Below, piece by piece: positions 35,707 to 44,963 of a stretch of 64,000 nucleotides of DNA. Source of the stretch: Marinibactrum halimedae (lineage in GTDB: Bacteria; Pseudomonadota; Gammaproteobacteria; Pseudomonadales; Cellvibrionaceae); NCBI RefSeq assembly GCF_021234875.1, contig NZ_JAJQVM010000010.1, forward strand, positions 62,001 to 126,000. Reading direction: 5' to 3'. The first letter of the stretch is position 1; each line of letters starts with the position of its first letter. Position numbers and translations under genes: made by a program. A model generated the notes under the pieces. It saw only the letters and a list, made by a program, of their open reading frames with translations. It searched no databases and was not told the origin of the DNA.

Positions 35707-36247
35707 TAGTGATTCCAGTGTTGCCGTGCTTCGGCCAGAAAATTATCGACACGAGCGCGGTGAATTTTTTGATGATCGTAGGTGCCGCCCTTGGCAAGCA
35801 CGCGATGTACAAGGCGTGTTTGCAATTCTAGAGGCGAAAAGAGTTCAGAAAGTTTATAGAGTGGGACTTGGTAGGCTTCAGAGAGTTCTAGTAAGCATCC
35901 GTTTTCAGGATGCCCTAGGAGTTTTTTTCAATGTCCAGCGGATCAACCCGCCAATGCATCGCGGCGTTGAATATCTCGTTAAGCATACTGGTGCTGAGAT
36001 TTTTTGAGAGTTTTTCCGCCTCGGCTTTGGTGGCCGGACTGCCCTTTAAAATATGCACGACCGATTTGGCCAAATGCAATTTAGACGCTTCGCTATCATC
36101 AATAAGCGCTTGCGCCTCTTTGGTAATTTTCGCAGCATCGGCGCTACTTAATTCATGCACCGTTACTCGGCCAAAACCTTCAATGCTTGCCTCGCGTGTA
36201 CGCAAGCAGGGTTCTTTTAATAAGTCTTCAAAACTAAAGGTGTTCAT
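35706..36247 (-). CDS. gpGT-like tail assembly chaperone made by -1 frameshift
   Basis: Extended product of the G gene. Ribosomes shifting -1 at A_AAA_AAC (35927-35921) leave the G frame six nt before its stop and read LLGHPENGCLLELSEAY... through to TAA at 35706-35708. The T part is about 70 aa, ends EARQHWNH and overlaps the tape measure ATG. In lambda both gpG and gpGT coat the tape measure during assembly. The downstream frame has no start codon of its own near its beginning, so frameshifting is the likely route. Confidence 0.82.
35915..36247 (-). CDS. G: Tail assembly chaperone gpG-like
   Basis: 110-aa helical protein (MNTFSFEDLLKEPCLRTREA...) between tail tube and tape measure genes, as in lambda. 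It ends with KNS just after the slippery heptamer A_AAA_AAC. The phase is correct for a -1 shift producing gpGT. Confidence 0.85.
   Translation of the reverse strand: MNTFSFEDLLKEPCLRTREASIEGFGRVTVHELSSADAAKITKEAQALIDDSEASKLHLAKSVVHILKGSPATKAEAEKLSKNLSTSMLNEIFNAAMHWRVDPLDIEKNS
35921..35927 (-). other. Slippery heptamer A_AAA_AAC
   Basis: On the minus strand the codons read GAA AAA AAC TCC TAG. The canonical X_XXY_YYZ heptamer is in the zero frame six bases before the stop. The run of seven A is the only such site in the G gene. Confidence 0.85.
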
Positions 36248-36249
36248 AA

Positions 36250-36708
36250 TTAATCTTCTACGCTGGAAATTTCTGGAACATTTTGAATTTGACCTTTAAC
36301 AGCCATCATTTGATTTTCATCACCTTGATTGGCCGCTCCAAGATACCAACCATTAAGTAATATTTCTGACGTAACAATGTCACCGGTGCGGTAAGTCACT
36401 CTAACGCGAGCCAGCTTATCGTCACGAATCCCACTCTGATCTTTAGCCTTATTTAAAAGGTAGTTTTGGGCTGCATCGGTGGCAATCCGCCTAAAGGCCA
36501 GCTCCAGTTCGCCGCCCCCCTGAATGCCCGGCGCATGGCGCTTGGTGATTTCATGAATATCTTGATCTTCGGTGTAGGAGCCTTCGCCACCGAACTGAGG
36601 AATGGACTCCAGCCCCTCAGCCAATGTCCAAGAATCGGCAATTTCCACTTCTAGCTCAGCACCCTGCGAGATAATAGGAGTGGTGTTGTTAGCAATTGGC
36701 TTTGTCAT
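36250..36708 (-). CDS. Major tail tube protein
   Basis: 152-aa beta-rich protein (SQGAELEVEI, then FGGEGSYTEDQD and RVTYRTGDIVTSEILLNGWYLG) in the position of lambda V. It polymerises into the tail tube. Length is typical, without a C-terminal Ig-like domain. Confidence 0.82.
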   Translation of the reverse strand: MTKPIANNTTPIISQGAELEVEIADSWTLAEGLESIPQFGGEGSYTEDQDIHEITKRHAPGIQGGGELELAFRRIATDAAQNYLLNKAKDQSGIRDDKLARVRVTYRTGDIVTSEILLNGWYLGAANQGDENQMMAVKGQIQNVPEISSVED

Positions 36709-37076
36709 AAATTGACCTCACTAAAATAAAAAGCAAAATCCAAAGTGATCCGCTCTAAATGCGTATCGTCTTCATAAAAGGTAATTTCAGAATCATTAAT
36801 AATTTGGTCAAACGGCGGGATCACCGCGCCATGCCAGGCATCAACAATGGCGTTGGCCATCGTGCGTGCGTTGCGCTTGCTGTAGCAGTCAACTTGCACG
36901 CGAGCCATGTTGTTGGATTTTTCGTTCGAGATATCCAATGAACGGCGGTGGCTGGGTAACTTAAAGGTAACAAAATCGTCTTTAGCACTGGAAATATGCA
37001 AAGAAATACGATCATCAACAATGTTCGCCAACGCCGTATTGGTGTGTAAAAGTTGAGAGACGTAATGCTCGATCAT
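36705..37076 (-). CDS. Tail terminator/completion protein (lambda U-like)
   Basis: About 123 aa from MIEHYVSQLLHTNTALANIV, with a DUF3168/gpU-like pattern (RVQVDCYSK, ANAIVDAW). It caps the tail tube and joins it to the head. ATG 37076 overlaps the stop of the upstream HK97 gp10-like gene (ATGATC/TGA). The frame is open to 37109, but the later start gives the normal overlap. Confidence 0.72.
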   Translation of the reverse strand: MIEHYVSQLLHTNTALANIVDDRISLHISSAKDDFVTFKLPSHRRSLDISNEKSNNMARVQVDCYSKRNARTMANAIVDAWHGAVIPPFDQIINDSEITFYEDDTHLERITLDFAFYFSEVNL

Positions 37077-37564
37077 CGTTTCGATTCTCTCTGTCGTTTG
37101 CGCAACCAAAACTTAATGCGCTGTTGCAGTTTTTTCTTAAATAGATTGGTTACCACATGGATATTTTTATCCAGTGCGGGCCGAATAAACGGTTTTCCCG
37201 AATGCCGGGTAGTTCCAAATTCTTGCTGCACCACATAGGGCACCCTAAATACACCCGTACGAACCACAACGGTGGTATCTTGGTTTTTAAAATGCCGGCC
37301 CGCTCGCCCCTTGCGATTTAATCGACTGCGCTTTTTAATACGGGATTTCATAAAGCCCGGGTACAGCGTTACCGTTTGATCTTTTTTGTTTTTGACCTTA
37401 CGTGACTCACCCTCAAATATAGGCACATTAGCAAGCATGTCTTTTTTAACCGGCTCCATGGCTGCCATTGCTGCTGAGCGCAATGCCTTTGGGCCTATGT
37501 CGTTACCCAATGAAATAAGCTGCTGTTCAAGGATATCCAGCCCTTTGATTTCGACTTCAATCAT
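37073..37564 (-). CDS. HK97 gp10-like neck/tail protein
   Basis: 163 aa with EIKGLDILEQQLISLGNDIG at the start, the signature beginning of HK97 gp10 proteins, and a very basic C-terminal half (KSRIKKRSRLNRKGRAGRH). It acts at the head-tail junction. It overlaps its neighbours by 4 nt on both sides. Confidence 0.82.
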   Translation of the reverse strand: MIEVEIKGLDILEQQLISLGNDIGPKALRSAAMAAMEPVKKDMLANVPIFEGESRKVKNKKDQTVTLYPGFMKSRIKKRSRLNRKGRAGRHFKNQDTTVVVRTGVFRVPYVVQQEFGTTRHSGKPFIRPALDKNIHVVTNLFKKKLQQRIKFWLRKRQRESKR

Positions 37565-37884
37565 AAGATTTGCTCACAAATAAACGTTGAGTAAGCATTT
37601 TGGGTTGAGGGTGTTTCGTACAGCACAGTAAAAACATCGCCATTGCTGCGCACAAACCGCATGCCCATAGCGATGCCTTTACGGGCGTTAATCTTTATTT
37701 CGACTTTAACGGTGGAAATATCCCGGCGCCCAGATTCCACACTTTCGTGCGTACCGGTTTGGTAAGTTAATTTTCCCCATGTGCCCGCCACTTTTTCCCA
37801 CTCATCCACTTCCATTCCGCGCTCGTCTCGACCACGCACCCGCTGCTGTATTTCAAAGCGGGTATTTAATTGGCTGGCACTCAT
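37561..37884 (-). CDS. Head-tail adaptor/stopper protein
   Basis: 107 aa (QLNTRFEIQQRVRGRDERG, then WGKLTYQTGTHE and FTVLYETPST) of the SPP1 gp16/HK97 gp7 joining family. It closes the connector after packaging. Start and stop overlap neighbouring genes by 4 nt. Confidence 0.83.
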   Translation of the reverse strand: MSASQLNTRFEIQQRVRGRDERGMEVDEWEKVAGTWGKLTYQTGTHESVESGRRDISTVKVEIKINARKGIAMGMRFVRSNGDVFTVLYETPSTQNAYSTFICEQIL

Positions 37885-38183
37885 ACAAAATCCTGTTTCT
37901 CAATATCGGCATGGGCTTTGACGCCGAAGGGAATTTCTTTGAGATCAACCGGCGCGGTCGCGGCACTGTTTTTGTGTAAATGATCCACCATGAGCAATAT
38001 CGCAATTTTGATATTGGGCGTTACGTTCTCTTCGGTCCATTCAATGCCGGTGTAGTGATTGACCCAGCCCACGGCGGCGTCGACTAATAAAGTTAAGTGC
38101 TGTGTTTGCGGAGAATCTACCGGGTAATCCTCTGGCTCCAACCGAAGCTGGGCCAGAAGTTCAGTGATAGAAACGATCATCAC
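37881..38183 (-). CDS. Head-tail connector protein (gp6-like)
   Basis: 100-aa helical protein with VDAAVGWVNHYTGIEW and IKIAILLMVDHLHKN, the usual HK97 gp6/YqbG-like pattern. It forms the ring below the portal. Confidence 0.82.
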   Translation of the reverse strand: MMIVSITELLAQLRLEPEDYPVDSPQTQHLTLLVDAAVGWVNHYTGIEWTEENVTPNIKIAILLMVDHLHKNSAATAPVDLKEIPFGVKAHADIEKQDFV

Positions 38184-39343
38184 GGTGTGGAGGGTGCAGC
38201 GGTAATATCACCACCCACCAAAGAAATGGGGCGGTAAATTTCCAATGCCGCACGCGCTGTGGCCTTAATGGTCACCATATCCTTGGTGAAGTTATCACCA
38301 TCGGCGTCCGACATTTCCACCACAACGCCTCGACGCTCCGTCCATTGAGAGGCCATGTCAAACGCCCCTGTTAAAAAGCGCCCTGCGGGCATGGCATTGG
38401 TTTCGACCACCGGCAAACCCCATAAGGTTTTGACATTTTGTGCACGAGGATTAGTAGAAATAAAATGCTCATCATTACCGGTAAGCAAGTCCATGTCCGC
38501 GCAATCAGACGGATTTAAAATAATCGCCGTGGCAGAATAATCCGCCAACTCCACTTGAGCCATGGCACGACGCACTGTCTCGTAAATATTTTGACCGGCG
38601 TTCGTCGCATTGGTAAAGCTGCCGCTGGAAAAAATACCTTTTAAATTCTGACCCGTACCATTGCCTCTTAAGGCTTGTAAATCCTTACGGTATTCCACCC
38701 CGTAACGCAAACGTCCATCAATGTAAGAGGCAATGGCTTGATTGTCTTCCAACATCTGTTTGGATACATAAATGAAGTGACCAATATTGCGTACCGGTAC
38801 GGTCGTGGTTTCAAATTGAATACTGGATTCAGGATACGCCGCCCCTGGCCCCTCTGCTGTCTCAGCAGCTTTGTTATCCCACAGCACCTCGCGAGTGTAT
38901 TCAATGGAGTTACTGGACGTAGAGCCTTTGGGTAATACATCCAGTACACGCAACTTGCGCATGGCCAGCCCTAACACCCCTGAGCGACGATCCGTATAAG
39001 TAGCGGCCTCATCATTGGTGACCGCATTATTTTCTGCGGCGAACGTGGCTTTTGTGGTATTGCCCGCTGAGAAATCGGTATACGCTTGCGAATCGGTAAA
39101 TTCCGCCCCAACCGATTTAATGGCATTATCCACATCACTTTGGCTGGTGCCCGCCTGCTCTAGCTCTAACACACGCGCTGTGGCCTCTTTGATTTTTTCC
39201 TCCAGTGTATTCAGTGCTTCTTTATTTTTGGTTCCTATTTCACCGTGTTTTTTTACCTCTTCGTTGACGGCTTGAATGGATTCAGAAAGTTTGTTTTGAA
39301 TGTGTTTCAGTTCGTTTTGAACATCATCAGCAGTAAATGGCAT
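38180..39343 (-). CDS. Major capsid protein, HK97 gp5-like
   Basis: About 387 aa. The first ~100 residues form a charged coiled-coil scaffold (delta domain), expected to be removed by the adjacent protease. The rest has HK97-fold features such as VRNIGHFIYVSKQMLEDN and ALRGNGTGQNLKG. ATG 39343 is preferred because GAGGTG lies just upstream; the frame is open to 39364. Whether it crosslinks as in HK97 cannot be told. Confidence 0.88.
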   Translation of the reverse strand: MPFTADDVQNELKHIQNKLSESIQAVNEEVKKHGEIGTKNKEALNTLEEKIKEATARVLELEQAGTSQSDVDNAIKSVGAEFTDSQAYTDFSAGNTTKATFAAENNAVTNDEAATYTDRRSGVLGLAMRKLRVLDVLPKGSTSSNSIEYTREVLWDNKAAETAEGPGAAYPESSIQFETTTVPVRNIGHFIYVSKQMLEDNQAIASYIDGRLRYGVEYRKDLQALRGNGTGQNLKGIFSSGSFTNATNAGQNIYETVRRAMAQVELADYSATAIILNPSDCADMDLLTGNDEHFISTNPRAQNVKTLWGLPVVETNAMPAGRFLTGAFDMASQWTERRGVVVEMSDADGDNFTKDMVTIKATARAALEIYRPISLVGGDITAAPSTP

Positions 39344-39350
39344 AGTCACC

Positions 39351-40136
39351 TCAGAGTTTTGCATTGAACGATTTCAGTGTGTTTAAAATTGCGGTTTCGT
39401 TTTCAGAATCGCTCTGAAGTAAACGGCGTATTTTGGCAACCATGGTGGTTGCTTTGCTTTTAGAAAAACCTGACTCTCTCAGGCAAGATTCTGCATCTTT
39501 TAAGCTGGTAATGGAGTCGACATCAATGGGAGTTTTGGCCTGCGCAGTGGGCAACGAGGCAAAGCGAGCATTAAAATCGCCTCCCAAATTATTGGCCCCA
39601 CTGGCGGCCACTCTCTGGGTGGCCAATCCGTATTCCACCGCTTCTTTAGCGTTCATCCATGTTTCCGCACGAATCATGTGCAGTAATTGTTCTTCATCAA
39701 TACTGGCGCGAGGCAAATACGTAGACACTAAAGAATTAGTTAACCCATCGAGAAAATCCGCCGCCTCTCTTAATTCCCGCGCCTTTCCATTCACATTAAC
39801 AGTGGGCTCGTGAATCATGAGGTGTGTATTGTCAGGCATAATGCGCTCGTCGCCCGCCATAAATATCAAAGAGCCTGCGGATGCAGCTGCACCCAACACC
39901 TGTGTAGTGACTCTCGCAGAGTGAGCCACCAAGGCATTGTGAATAGCCAATCCCTCAAATGCATTGCCACCCGGAGATTGAATAAAAATTTCAAGCTCTG
40001 AGCTTTTATTATTTTCAATGTGCCAAAGAATATCGTCCGTCGAGTTGCCCCAGTGCCCAATAACACCATTAATGTGATAGCGACTTTTTTCATTGCTGAC
40101 ATTTTCGGTTTTAAAGAAAGTATTTTTACTCATCAT
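39351..40136 (-). CDS. ClpP-like head maturation protease
   Basis: 261-aa S14-type prohead protease. It shows SPGGNAFEGLAIHNAL, then AASAGSLIFMAGDERIM with the catalytic Ser and HLMIHEP with the His. It cleaves the capsid delta domain. It overlaps the portal stop by 11 nt. A short C-terminal extension (about 80 aa) is of unknown role. Confidence 0.85.
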   Translation of the reverse strand: MMSKNTFFKTENVSNEKSRYHINGVIGHWGNSTDDILWHIENNKSSELEIFIQSPGGNAFEGLAIHNALVAHSARVTTQVLGAAASAGSLIFMAGDERIMPDNTHLMIHEPTVNVNGKARELREAADFLDGLTNSLVSTYLPRASIDEEQLLHMIRAETWMNAKEAVEYGLATQRVAASGANNLGGDFNARFASLPTAQAKTPIDVDSITSLKDAESCLRESGFSKSKATTMVAKIRRLLQSDSENETAILNTLKSFNAKL

Positions 40137-41340
40137 GGTTTACCGATTTATCCGTTGCTTTTCTTCCCTCATGAGGTGAAGGATTGAGAATGTCACCTCC
40201 CTCAATGGGTGGTAAATTGCGTAATTTTCGGCCTTCATTGGGCGTTAAAATGGGGCCACCGACAGACGCTTTGATCATCTCAATTTGGCTTTTGGAATCT
40301 CCGCGCGTTAAGGCATCGAAATCAAAATCAAAGGCGTATTTACGACGATCCGCTGGGGATAATAATTTTTTGGCCAGCGCCTGCTCCCAGCGTTGGGCGT
40401 AGGGGTTTAACCCTAGGCGATACCACCCCAATAAAATGTGTTCGATACTTGAGCCTAGCGTGGTGGTTCCAGTGTTTTCACACACCAATACAGGTGGGAT
40501 ATTGCCCATAAACCGACAAATATCTGCGACCTGATAATGTCGAGTCGCTAGCACTTCCATTTCTACGGGACTGATTTGTGTTTGCTGATACTTAAACCCC
40601 AATGGCAAGACCAGTAAACGCCTAGACTCTTCTTTTTCGGTAACGACTTCACTAAAATTTTCTCTCGCTTTTTTACGTTGAGCCGTACTTAAATCCGCAT
40701 CGGTATACAACACTCCGCTTGGCTTCCCGCCATCCACGTAAAACTTAGCGGCGTAATTTTCCGTCGCCAAAGATAACCCCACGGTGTTTCTGGCATAGGA
40801 CAATGGGCTTAAACCAATCAGGCCATTACCAAATAAGCGAATGTGTAAAATATTTCGATCAGCAATCGCGTGCACATCCGTGTCGTGATACCAGTAATAC
40901 GTCACCGAACCGTTGGGCTGTAATTCTGGCTGAACGTTTTGGGCAGGTAACGGCCATAACGCCACCGGAGTGCCATCATTACGCCGAGCAATTCGCGCAT
41001 AACAGTTGCCATGCAATACCAAATTTAATTGCATGGTTTCGAAAAATTCCGTTGGAGTCATTCGAGAATTAGGCGATAACGTTAGAAGATCAATTAACGG
41101 ATGATCATAAATACGCTTACGTGTTTCACCTTTTTCGTACATGCCCAACGGCAAGCTGGCAAAAACCTCTGTAAGTAATTTCGTGCACGACCAAAAAGCA
41201 CTGACCTGCAAAGCGGTATCTTCATTCACATACGCGGCTGCATTTTGGGTATAGCCATCCGGCTGCCCGGTTTGATCGCCTTGTTGCACGCGAGTCGCAC
41301 CCGCGCCCAACCAACGGCGAACGGTATTGAATAGTCTCAT
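40126..41340 (-). CDS. Portal protein, HK97 type
   Basis: 404 aa: LLTEVFASLPLGMYEKG, then LTLSPNSRMTPTEFFE and IPPVLVCENTGTTTLGSSIEH, the usual HK97 gp3 landmarks. It forms the dodecameric DNA channel at the head vertex. It overlaps the terminase stop by 4 nt. Confidence 0.9.
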   Translation of the reverse strand: MRLFNTVRRWLGAGATRVQQGDQTGQPDGYTQNAAAYVNEDTALQVSAFWSCTKLLTEVFASLPLGMYEKGETRKRIYDHPLIDLLTLSPNSRMTPTEFFETMQLNLVLHGNCYARIARRNDGTPVALWPLPAQNVQPELQPNGSVTYYWYHDTDVHAIADRNILHIRLFGNGLIGLSPLSYARNTVGLSLATENYAAKFYVDGGKPSGVLYTDADLSTAQRKKARENFSEVVTEKEESRRLLVLPLGFKYQQTQISPVEMEVLATRHYQVADICRFMGNIPPVLVCENTGTTTLGSSIEHILLGWYRLGLNPYAQRWEQALAKKLLSPADRRKYAFDFDFDALTRGDSKSQIEMIKASVGGPILTPNEGRKLRNLPPIEGGDILNPSPHEGRKATDKSVNHDE

Positions 41341-43040
41341 AGGGATATCGGATTATTTAAAAAGTCATCAATAGCCTCTTGCTCACTTTCCGTATCGAGC
41401 ATGGCACGGCTAATACCCATTAAAAGCGCAACCATGCCATCGATTTTTTGATCGGGCCGCTTCTTTTCTTTCATGGGGGAAATATTGCCTTTGAATTCCT
41501 TGGCTTGGAGATTGCCCGCCATCCAATTTAGGACGGGATTGTTATCGTGATGAAACCGACCACTTGCCACCGCCGCTTCAAGTTCACGCATCGCAGGGCC
41601 AAGTACAAAACCTTGACCAATTTCAATTGGGTTTAAACCGACTGCCTCAAGCTTTTGCGCAAGTTGTGTTGCTCGCCATTTATCATGAGGTACTTCAATA
41701 ACATCAAAATCTTCACCGACCTCAAGTATTTCTTCTTCCAAATTATTGAAGTCAATTTCTGCCCCATCCGTAAGTGTCAAATAACCCTTACCTGACCATC
41801 GGGTATACGCTGATTCATTACGCTCATCCAACCCAAGCGAGTCTTCAGGTAAGTAATAACGACCAAAACTGTAGTAATGTAATCGACCTTTAATCTCTCG
41901 CCGAAACAATTGTACAAACGCACATATATCCATTTTTGATGCAAGGTCTAAACAGAACCAGCAATCATCTTCATGAAATTGCTCTATCTCTAAATTGCTG
42001 TCACCACAGGCTCGCCACTGCTCGGTATTTAGCCACTGGTTGCCCGCGCTAACCCAAACATTAAGATGCTTCGTTTTAAAGCGATTTTGACGATTAACGT
42101 TCTTAATGGCATTGCGCTGTTCGGCTTCCAGCCAATCCTGAAAAACCGATACCCCAATATTGGGATTGGCTTTTGCCAACACCTCTGGCAGCGTCCAGTC
42201 ATCGTCGTCATCAATGCCATAAATCAGCGGGAATAATCGATCTTCGTCGCTTTGATTATCAAGCAATTCCCGGCTTTCTAATTCCTTGTCATAACAAGGT
42301 CCGGCGATATTGTCCCCAGCGGTCGTGATAATAAAAATTAATGCCTGTTCACGAGCGCCCATCCCTGTTCGCATCGTTGAATACTGATCATCAACATCAT
42401 GCTCATGATATTCATCAATAATGGCGCACGACGGACTAGAGCCATCACCAGGGTTTCCAATGATTGGCTCAAACCGTGAGCCATCTCGTGAGCAGTTCAT
42501 ATTCTTGGCGTTCACTTCAATACCAAGCGCACTCATCAACTGCGGCGTTTTTTGAACCATTAATTTAGCAGGACGAAACACCTCCCATGCTTGCTTTTCC
42601 GTGGTTGCGCCGCAATACACTTCCGCACCAAACTCACCATCCAGCCAAGCACACAAATTACCAATAACGGAAGCCAAAACAGACTTACCGTTTTTCCTCG
42701 GAACCTTTGCATAAACTTCACGATAACGGCGTAAGCCATCCTTTTTTTGCTTCCAACCAAACACCGAAGCAATTAAAAATAATTGCCACGGTTCAAGCTT
42801 GATCAGCTTTTTTTCACGTGCCCACTTGCCTTTTGTGTGGGGAAATAATTGAGCTAAGCGGCACTTTTTTTCAGCTTCCTTGCTGTCAAAATAGAACGGA
42901 AAATTATCTGAATCCTGCTTCTCGACATCTTCAATATGGCGCTGGCAGATTAATCTTGTCCACCTGCACGTAACAATCTTTTGACTAGCCACATCACGTG
43001 CATAGCCATGCGCCTTGTTAACATTTACCGGGTCAAGCAT
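41337..43040 (-). CDS. terL: Terminase large subunit
   Basis: 567-aa packaging motor. The ATPase domain has a Walker-A-like VPRKNGKSVLAS and Walker B CAIIDEYHEHD. The nuclease domain Asp is in CWFCLDLASKMD. The type is that of HK97-like cos phages paired with a P27-family small subunit. It overlaps terS by 8 nt. Confidence 0.92.
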   Translation of the reverse strand: MLDPVNVNKAHGYARDVASQKIVTCRWTRLICQRHIEDVEKQDSDNFPFYFDSKEAEKKCRLAQLFPHTKGKWAREKKLIKLEPWQLFLIASVFGWKQKKDGLRRYREVYAKVPRKNGKSVLASVIGNLCAWLDGEFGAEVYCGATTEKQAWEVFRPAKLMVQKTPQLMSALGIEVNAKNMNCSRDGSRFEPIIGNPGDGSSPSCAIIDEYHEHDVDDQYSTMRTGMGAREQALIFIITTAGDNIAGPCYDKELESRELLDNQSDEDRLFPLIYGIDDDDDWTLPEVLAKANPNIGVSVFQDWLEAEQRNAIKNVNRQNRFKTKHLNVWVSAGNQWLNTEQWRACGDSNLEIEQFHEDDCWFCLDLASKMDICAFVQLFRREIKGRLHYYSFGRYYLPEDSLGLDERNESAYTRWSGKGYLTLTDGAEIDFNNLEEEILEVGEDFDVIEVPHDKWRATQLAQKLEAVGLNPIEIGQGFVLGPAMRELEAAVASGRFHHDNNPVLNWMAGNLQAKEFKGNISPMKEKKRPDQKIDGMVALLMGISRAMLDTESEQEAIDDFLNNPISL

Positions 43041-43497
43041 TCAGCAATTTTAAAAACTCGTTTTCTTCTTCTGGATTTTTTGGAGCCTGAATTCGCGATC
43101 GACTGGAGGGGTCTAAGCCGAGCGCCGCACCAAATCTTTGCATTCGTGCTGCCGCTTCGTTTTTAATCGTTAAGGCCGGGTTTTTCTTCAGTCCGCTTGC
43201 CCCCTCTACCAACATTCCATGCTCAATCACTAAGCGCTCAGCAGCTTGAAAATCAGCGTAACTTTGACAAAACACTTCGAGGTTGTGCAGATCAGCTACC
43301 GTCAAAACCCCTCGACTTCCAAGCAATGGAGCGTAATGACACCAATACTCGGCAGCTTCTTCGTTCAGCGTTTTAGGTGGGTCAGCATTGCGGATGATGT
43401 CGTACTTCGGCTCATCTTCGTTGAGCGGCCTTTTGCCGGGATTTCCCTCCAACTCCTTAACCGCCGTAGGTTTTGGAGGTCTGCCAACAGTAGGCAT
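43033..43497 (-). CDS. terS: Terminase small subunit, P27 family
   Basis: 154 aa. It begins MPTVGRPPKPTAVKELEGNPGKRPLN, the standard P27-family start, followed by a helical DNA-binding and oligomerisation part (LEVFCQSYADFQAAERLV). It recognises the packaging site, which is probably just upstream. Confidence 0.9.
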   Translation of the reverse strand: MPTVGRPPKPTAVKELEGNPGKRPLNEDEPKYDIIRNADPPKTLNEEAAEYWCHYAPLLGSRGVLTVADLHNLEVFCQSYADFQAAERLVIEHGMLVEGASGLKKNPALTIKNEAAARMQRFGAALGLDPSSRSRIQAPKNPEEENEFLKLLNA

Positions 43498-43544
43498 TGA
43501 GTGCCTCCCATTTTTTCTTTAATTTCGCGGGTGTGAAAAAGTGA

Positions 43545-43560
43545 CTAGGCCGCGCGGTGG
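43545..43560. other. Possible packaging (cos) region
   Basis: The palindrome CCGCGCGG (43550-43557) is the only GC-rich symmetrical word in the non-coding gap between HNH and terS, where related phages carry cos. This is position-based and unproven. Confidence 0.25.
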
Positions 43561-43663
43561 TTTAGAGAAGGCCCTAGAAATTCACATAGCCCCCCTACCT
43601 GCGCGTATGACATGATTAATTGATTTGCCTCATACCAAGATACTGTATGTTAATACAAGCTCT

Positions 43664-44056
43664 TTAAGATACCTTAGAATGGCTTCTCGAACGTCGTGCT
43701 TTTAACGATTCTTGCTGTGTCTTGCGCTTATGACAATCCTTGCACAACCACTGTAAGTTACTGATGTGATCCGTACCGCCTTCGCTTATCGGTATGATGT
43801 GATCACACTCATTGCCGTGTACCAGTAACCCTAAGCGTGAGCACTCCTCACATAAACCTCTGGCTCGTTGTCTTACTGCCTCTCTTAACTTACGCCAACG
43901 TGTTGTTGATCCATTACGACCTTCTCTCTTGCTTATGCTCTGGCGCTTGCTCCATCCACTTGCCTTATGTGCGTGCTTATCACAGTAGCCATGGCGTGCT
44001 GTGGTCTTGCCTGGACACATAGGTGAGCGGCATGGGCGAGGAGTTTTGCTGGGCAT
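43664..44056 (-). CDS. HNH endonuclease (packaging-associated)
   Basis: 130 aa with CEECSRLG, then NECDHIIPISEGGTDHISNLQWLCKDCHKRKT, a complete HNH motif with zinc-ribbon Cys pairs. In HK97-like phages an HNH protein next to the terminase is needed for cos cleavage, which fits its place here. Confidence 0.88.
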   Translation of the reverse strand: MPSKTPRPCRSPMCPGKTTARHGYCDKHAHKASGWSKRQSISKREGRNGSTTRWRKLREAVRQRARGLCEECSRLGLLVHGNECDHIIPISEGGTDHISNLQWLCKDCHKRKTQQESLKARRSRSHSKVS

Positions 44057-44087
44057 GAGTAAGTTCTTTAGTTTTCTATAGACATTA

Positions 44088-44112
44088 AAAAACCCGCACT
44101 GGGCGGGTTGTG
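44088..44112. terminator. Hairpin terminator upstream of HNH
   Basis: AACCCGC pairs with GCGGGTT across a 5-nt loop, with A-runs on one side and T-rich sequence on the other. It lies between the 44133 gene and HNH, so late transcription must read through it under Q control. Confidence 0.6.
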
Positions 44113-44132
44113 TTTAAATGAATAGATAATTT

Positions 44133-44567
44133 TTAATAGTGTAAAGTTTTCAATTGTTTGCTTAATACTTTAGCGGTCCTTATGAGCCCAGCTGTGGGAC
44201 ACCCTCCGTTCATATACAACCAAACATAAGCAACTATTCGAATTTCATTATCAATATCACCAATCAAGTCATCTTCAACACCTCCATGCGCATGATCCAA
44301 AGCACTTGTGCCTTGGATGGCATTATTAGTGAATTCCAGGGACCAGCACTGCTCCAACTGACGATGAAATGCATCATGCGTAGCGGTACCACCTGGCGGA
44401 TAATTTCCCGCACTTATTATCTCATGCTTCTCCAATGGAGCTATATTTTTAAATTTACCTTTAGCATGCGTTCCCTGTATCGTTATGTACCCTTTATTAT
44501 CAAAGCTTACAAAACGCAAACCCTTTGTCCGAAACAAATCTGGTTGAGTGTAGAGCCTTCCGCTCAT
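44133..44567 (-). CDS. Hypothetical protein, 144 aa
   Basis: Not recognised. Soluble; features include KGYITIQGTHAKGKF and ending GLIRTAKVLSKQLKTLHY. His residues in HDAFHRQ and DHAHGG could bind metal but match no family known to me. It lies between a small membrane ORF and HNH, with a terminator downstream. Confidence 0.6.
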   Translation of the reverse strand: MSGRLYTQPDLFRTKGLRFVSFDNKGYITIQGTHAKGKFKNIAPLEKHEIISAGNYPPGGTATHDAFHRQLEQCWSLEFTNNAIQGTSALDHAHGGVEDDLIGDIDNEIRIVAYVWLYMNGGCPTAGLIRTAKVLSKQLKTLHY

Positions 44568-44784
44568 AGTAATCCCCTATTGGTTTTAAGTTTTATTTCA
44601 GCTAGTACCTCAATAGAAGGAATACCGAGAAGGAAAAATAAAATTATCAAATGGCGCCAAATTAATCTTGTGAGTTAGGAGAGGTTGAATTCCACGGACG
44701 GAAACATCAAAGGATTGGATTAGCTGTCACCACTACCGGCTGTAGTGCCAGGGACCGGGCATTTGTTTGCCGGTGGCAGCTCCC

Positions 44785-44940
44785 TTATTCATCTAGCTCC
44801 ATGTCTTGGGTTTCGTCGTGGCGACACTCAAAGTCCGTGTAAAAGTCCATTCTTCGCCTTTCAAGCCTCGCAAAGTAAATAAACCCAAAAGCCATACAAA
44901 GAAGACCGAGAGCCAGAAGACCAATTAATAGTTGCTCCAT
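44785..44940 (-). CDS. Small single-pass membrane protein, 51 aa
   Basis: Begins MEQLLIGLLALGLLCMAFG, one clear transmembrane helix, then a charged cytoplasmic-type tail (ARLERRRMDFYTDFE) ending MELDE. GGAG lies 6-7 nt before the ATG, giving good support. It starts 24 nt after the inverted-repeat array, so that array would form its untranslated leader if both are cotranscribed from the Rha gene. Confidence 0.65.
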   Translation of the reverse strand: MEQLLIGLLALGLLCMAFGFIYFARLERRRMDFYTDFECRHDETQDMELDE

Positions 44941-44963
44941 GTTCACTCCAATTTTTTCGATGC

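Noticed and set aside
43635-43655. Second LexA box (ATACTGTATGTTAATACA)
   Set aside because: Right half lacks the ACAG at the required spacing of CTGT-N8-ACAG.
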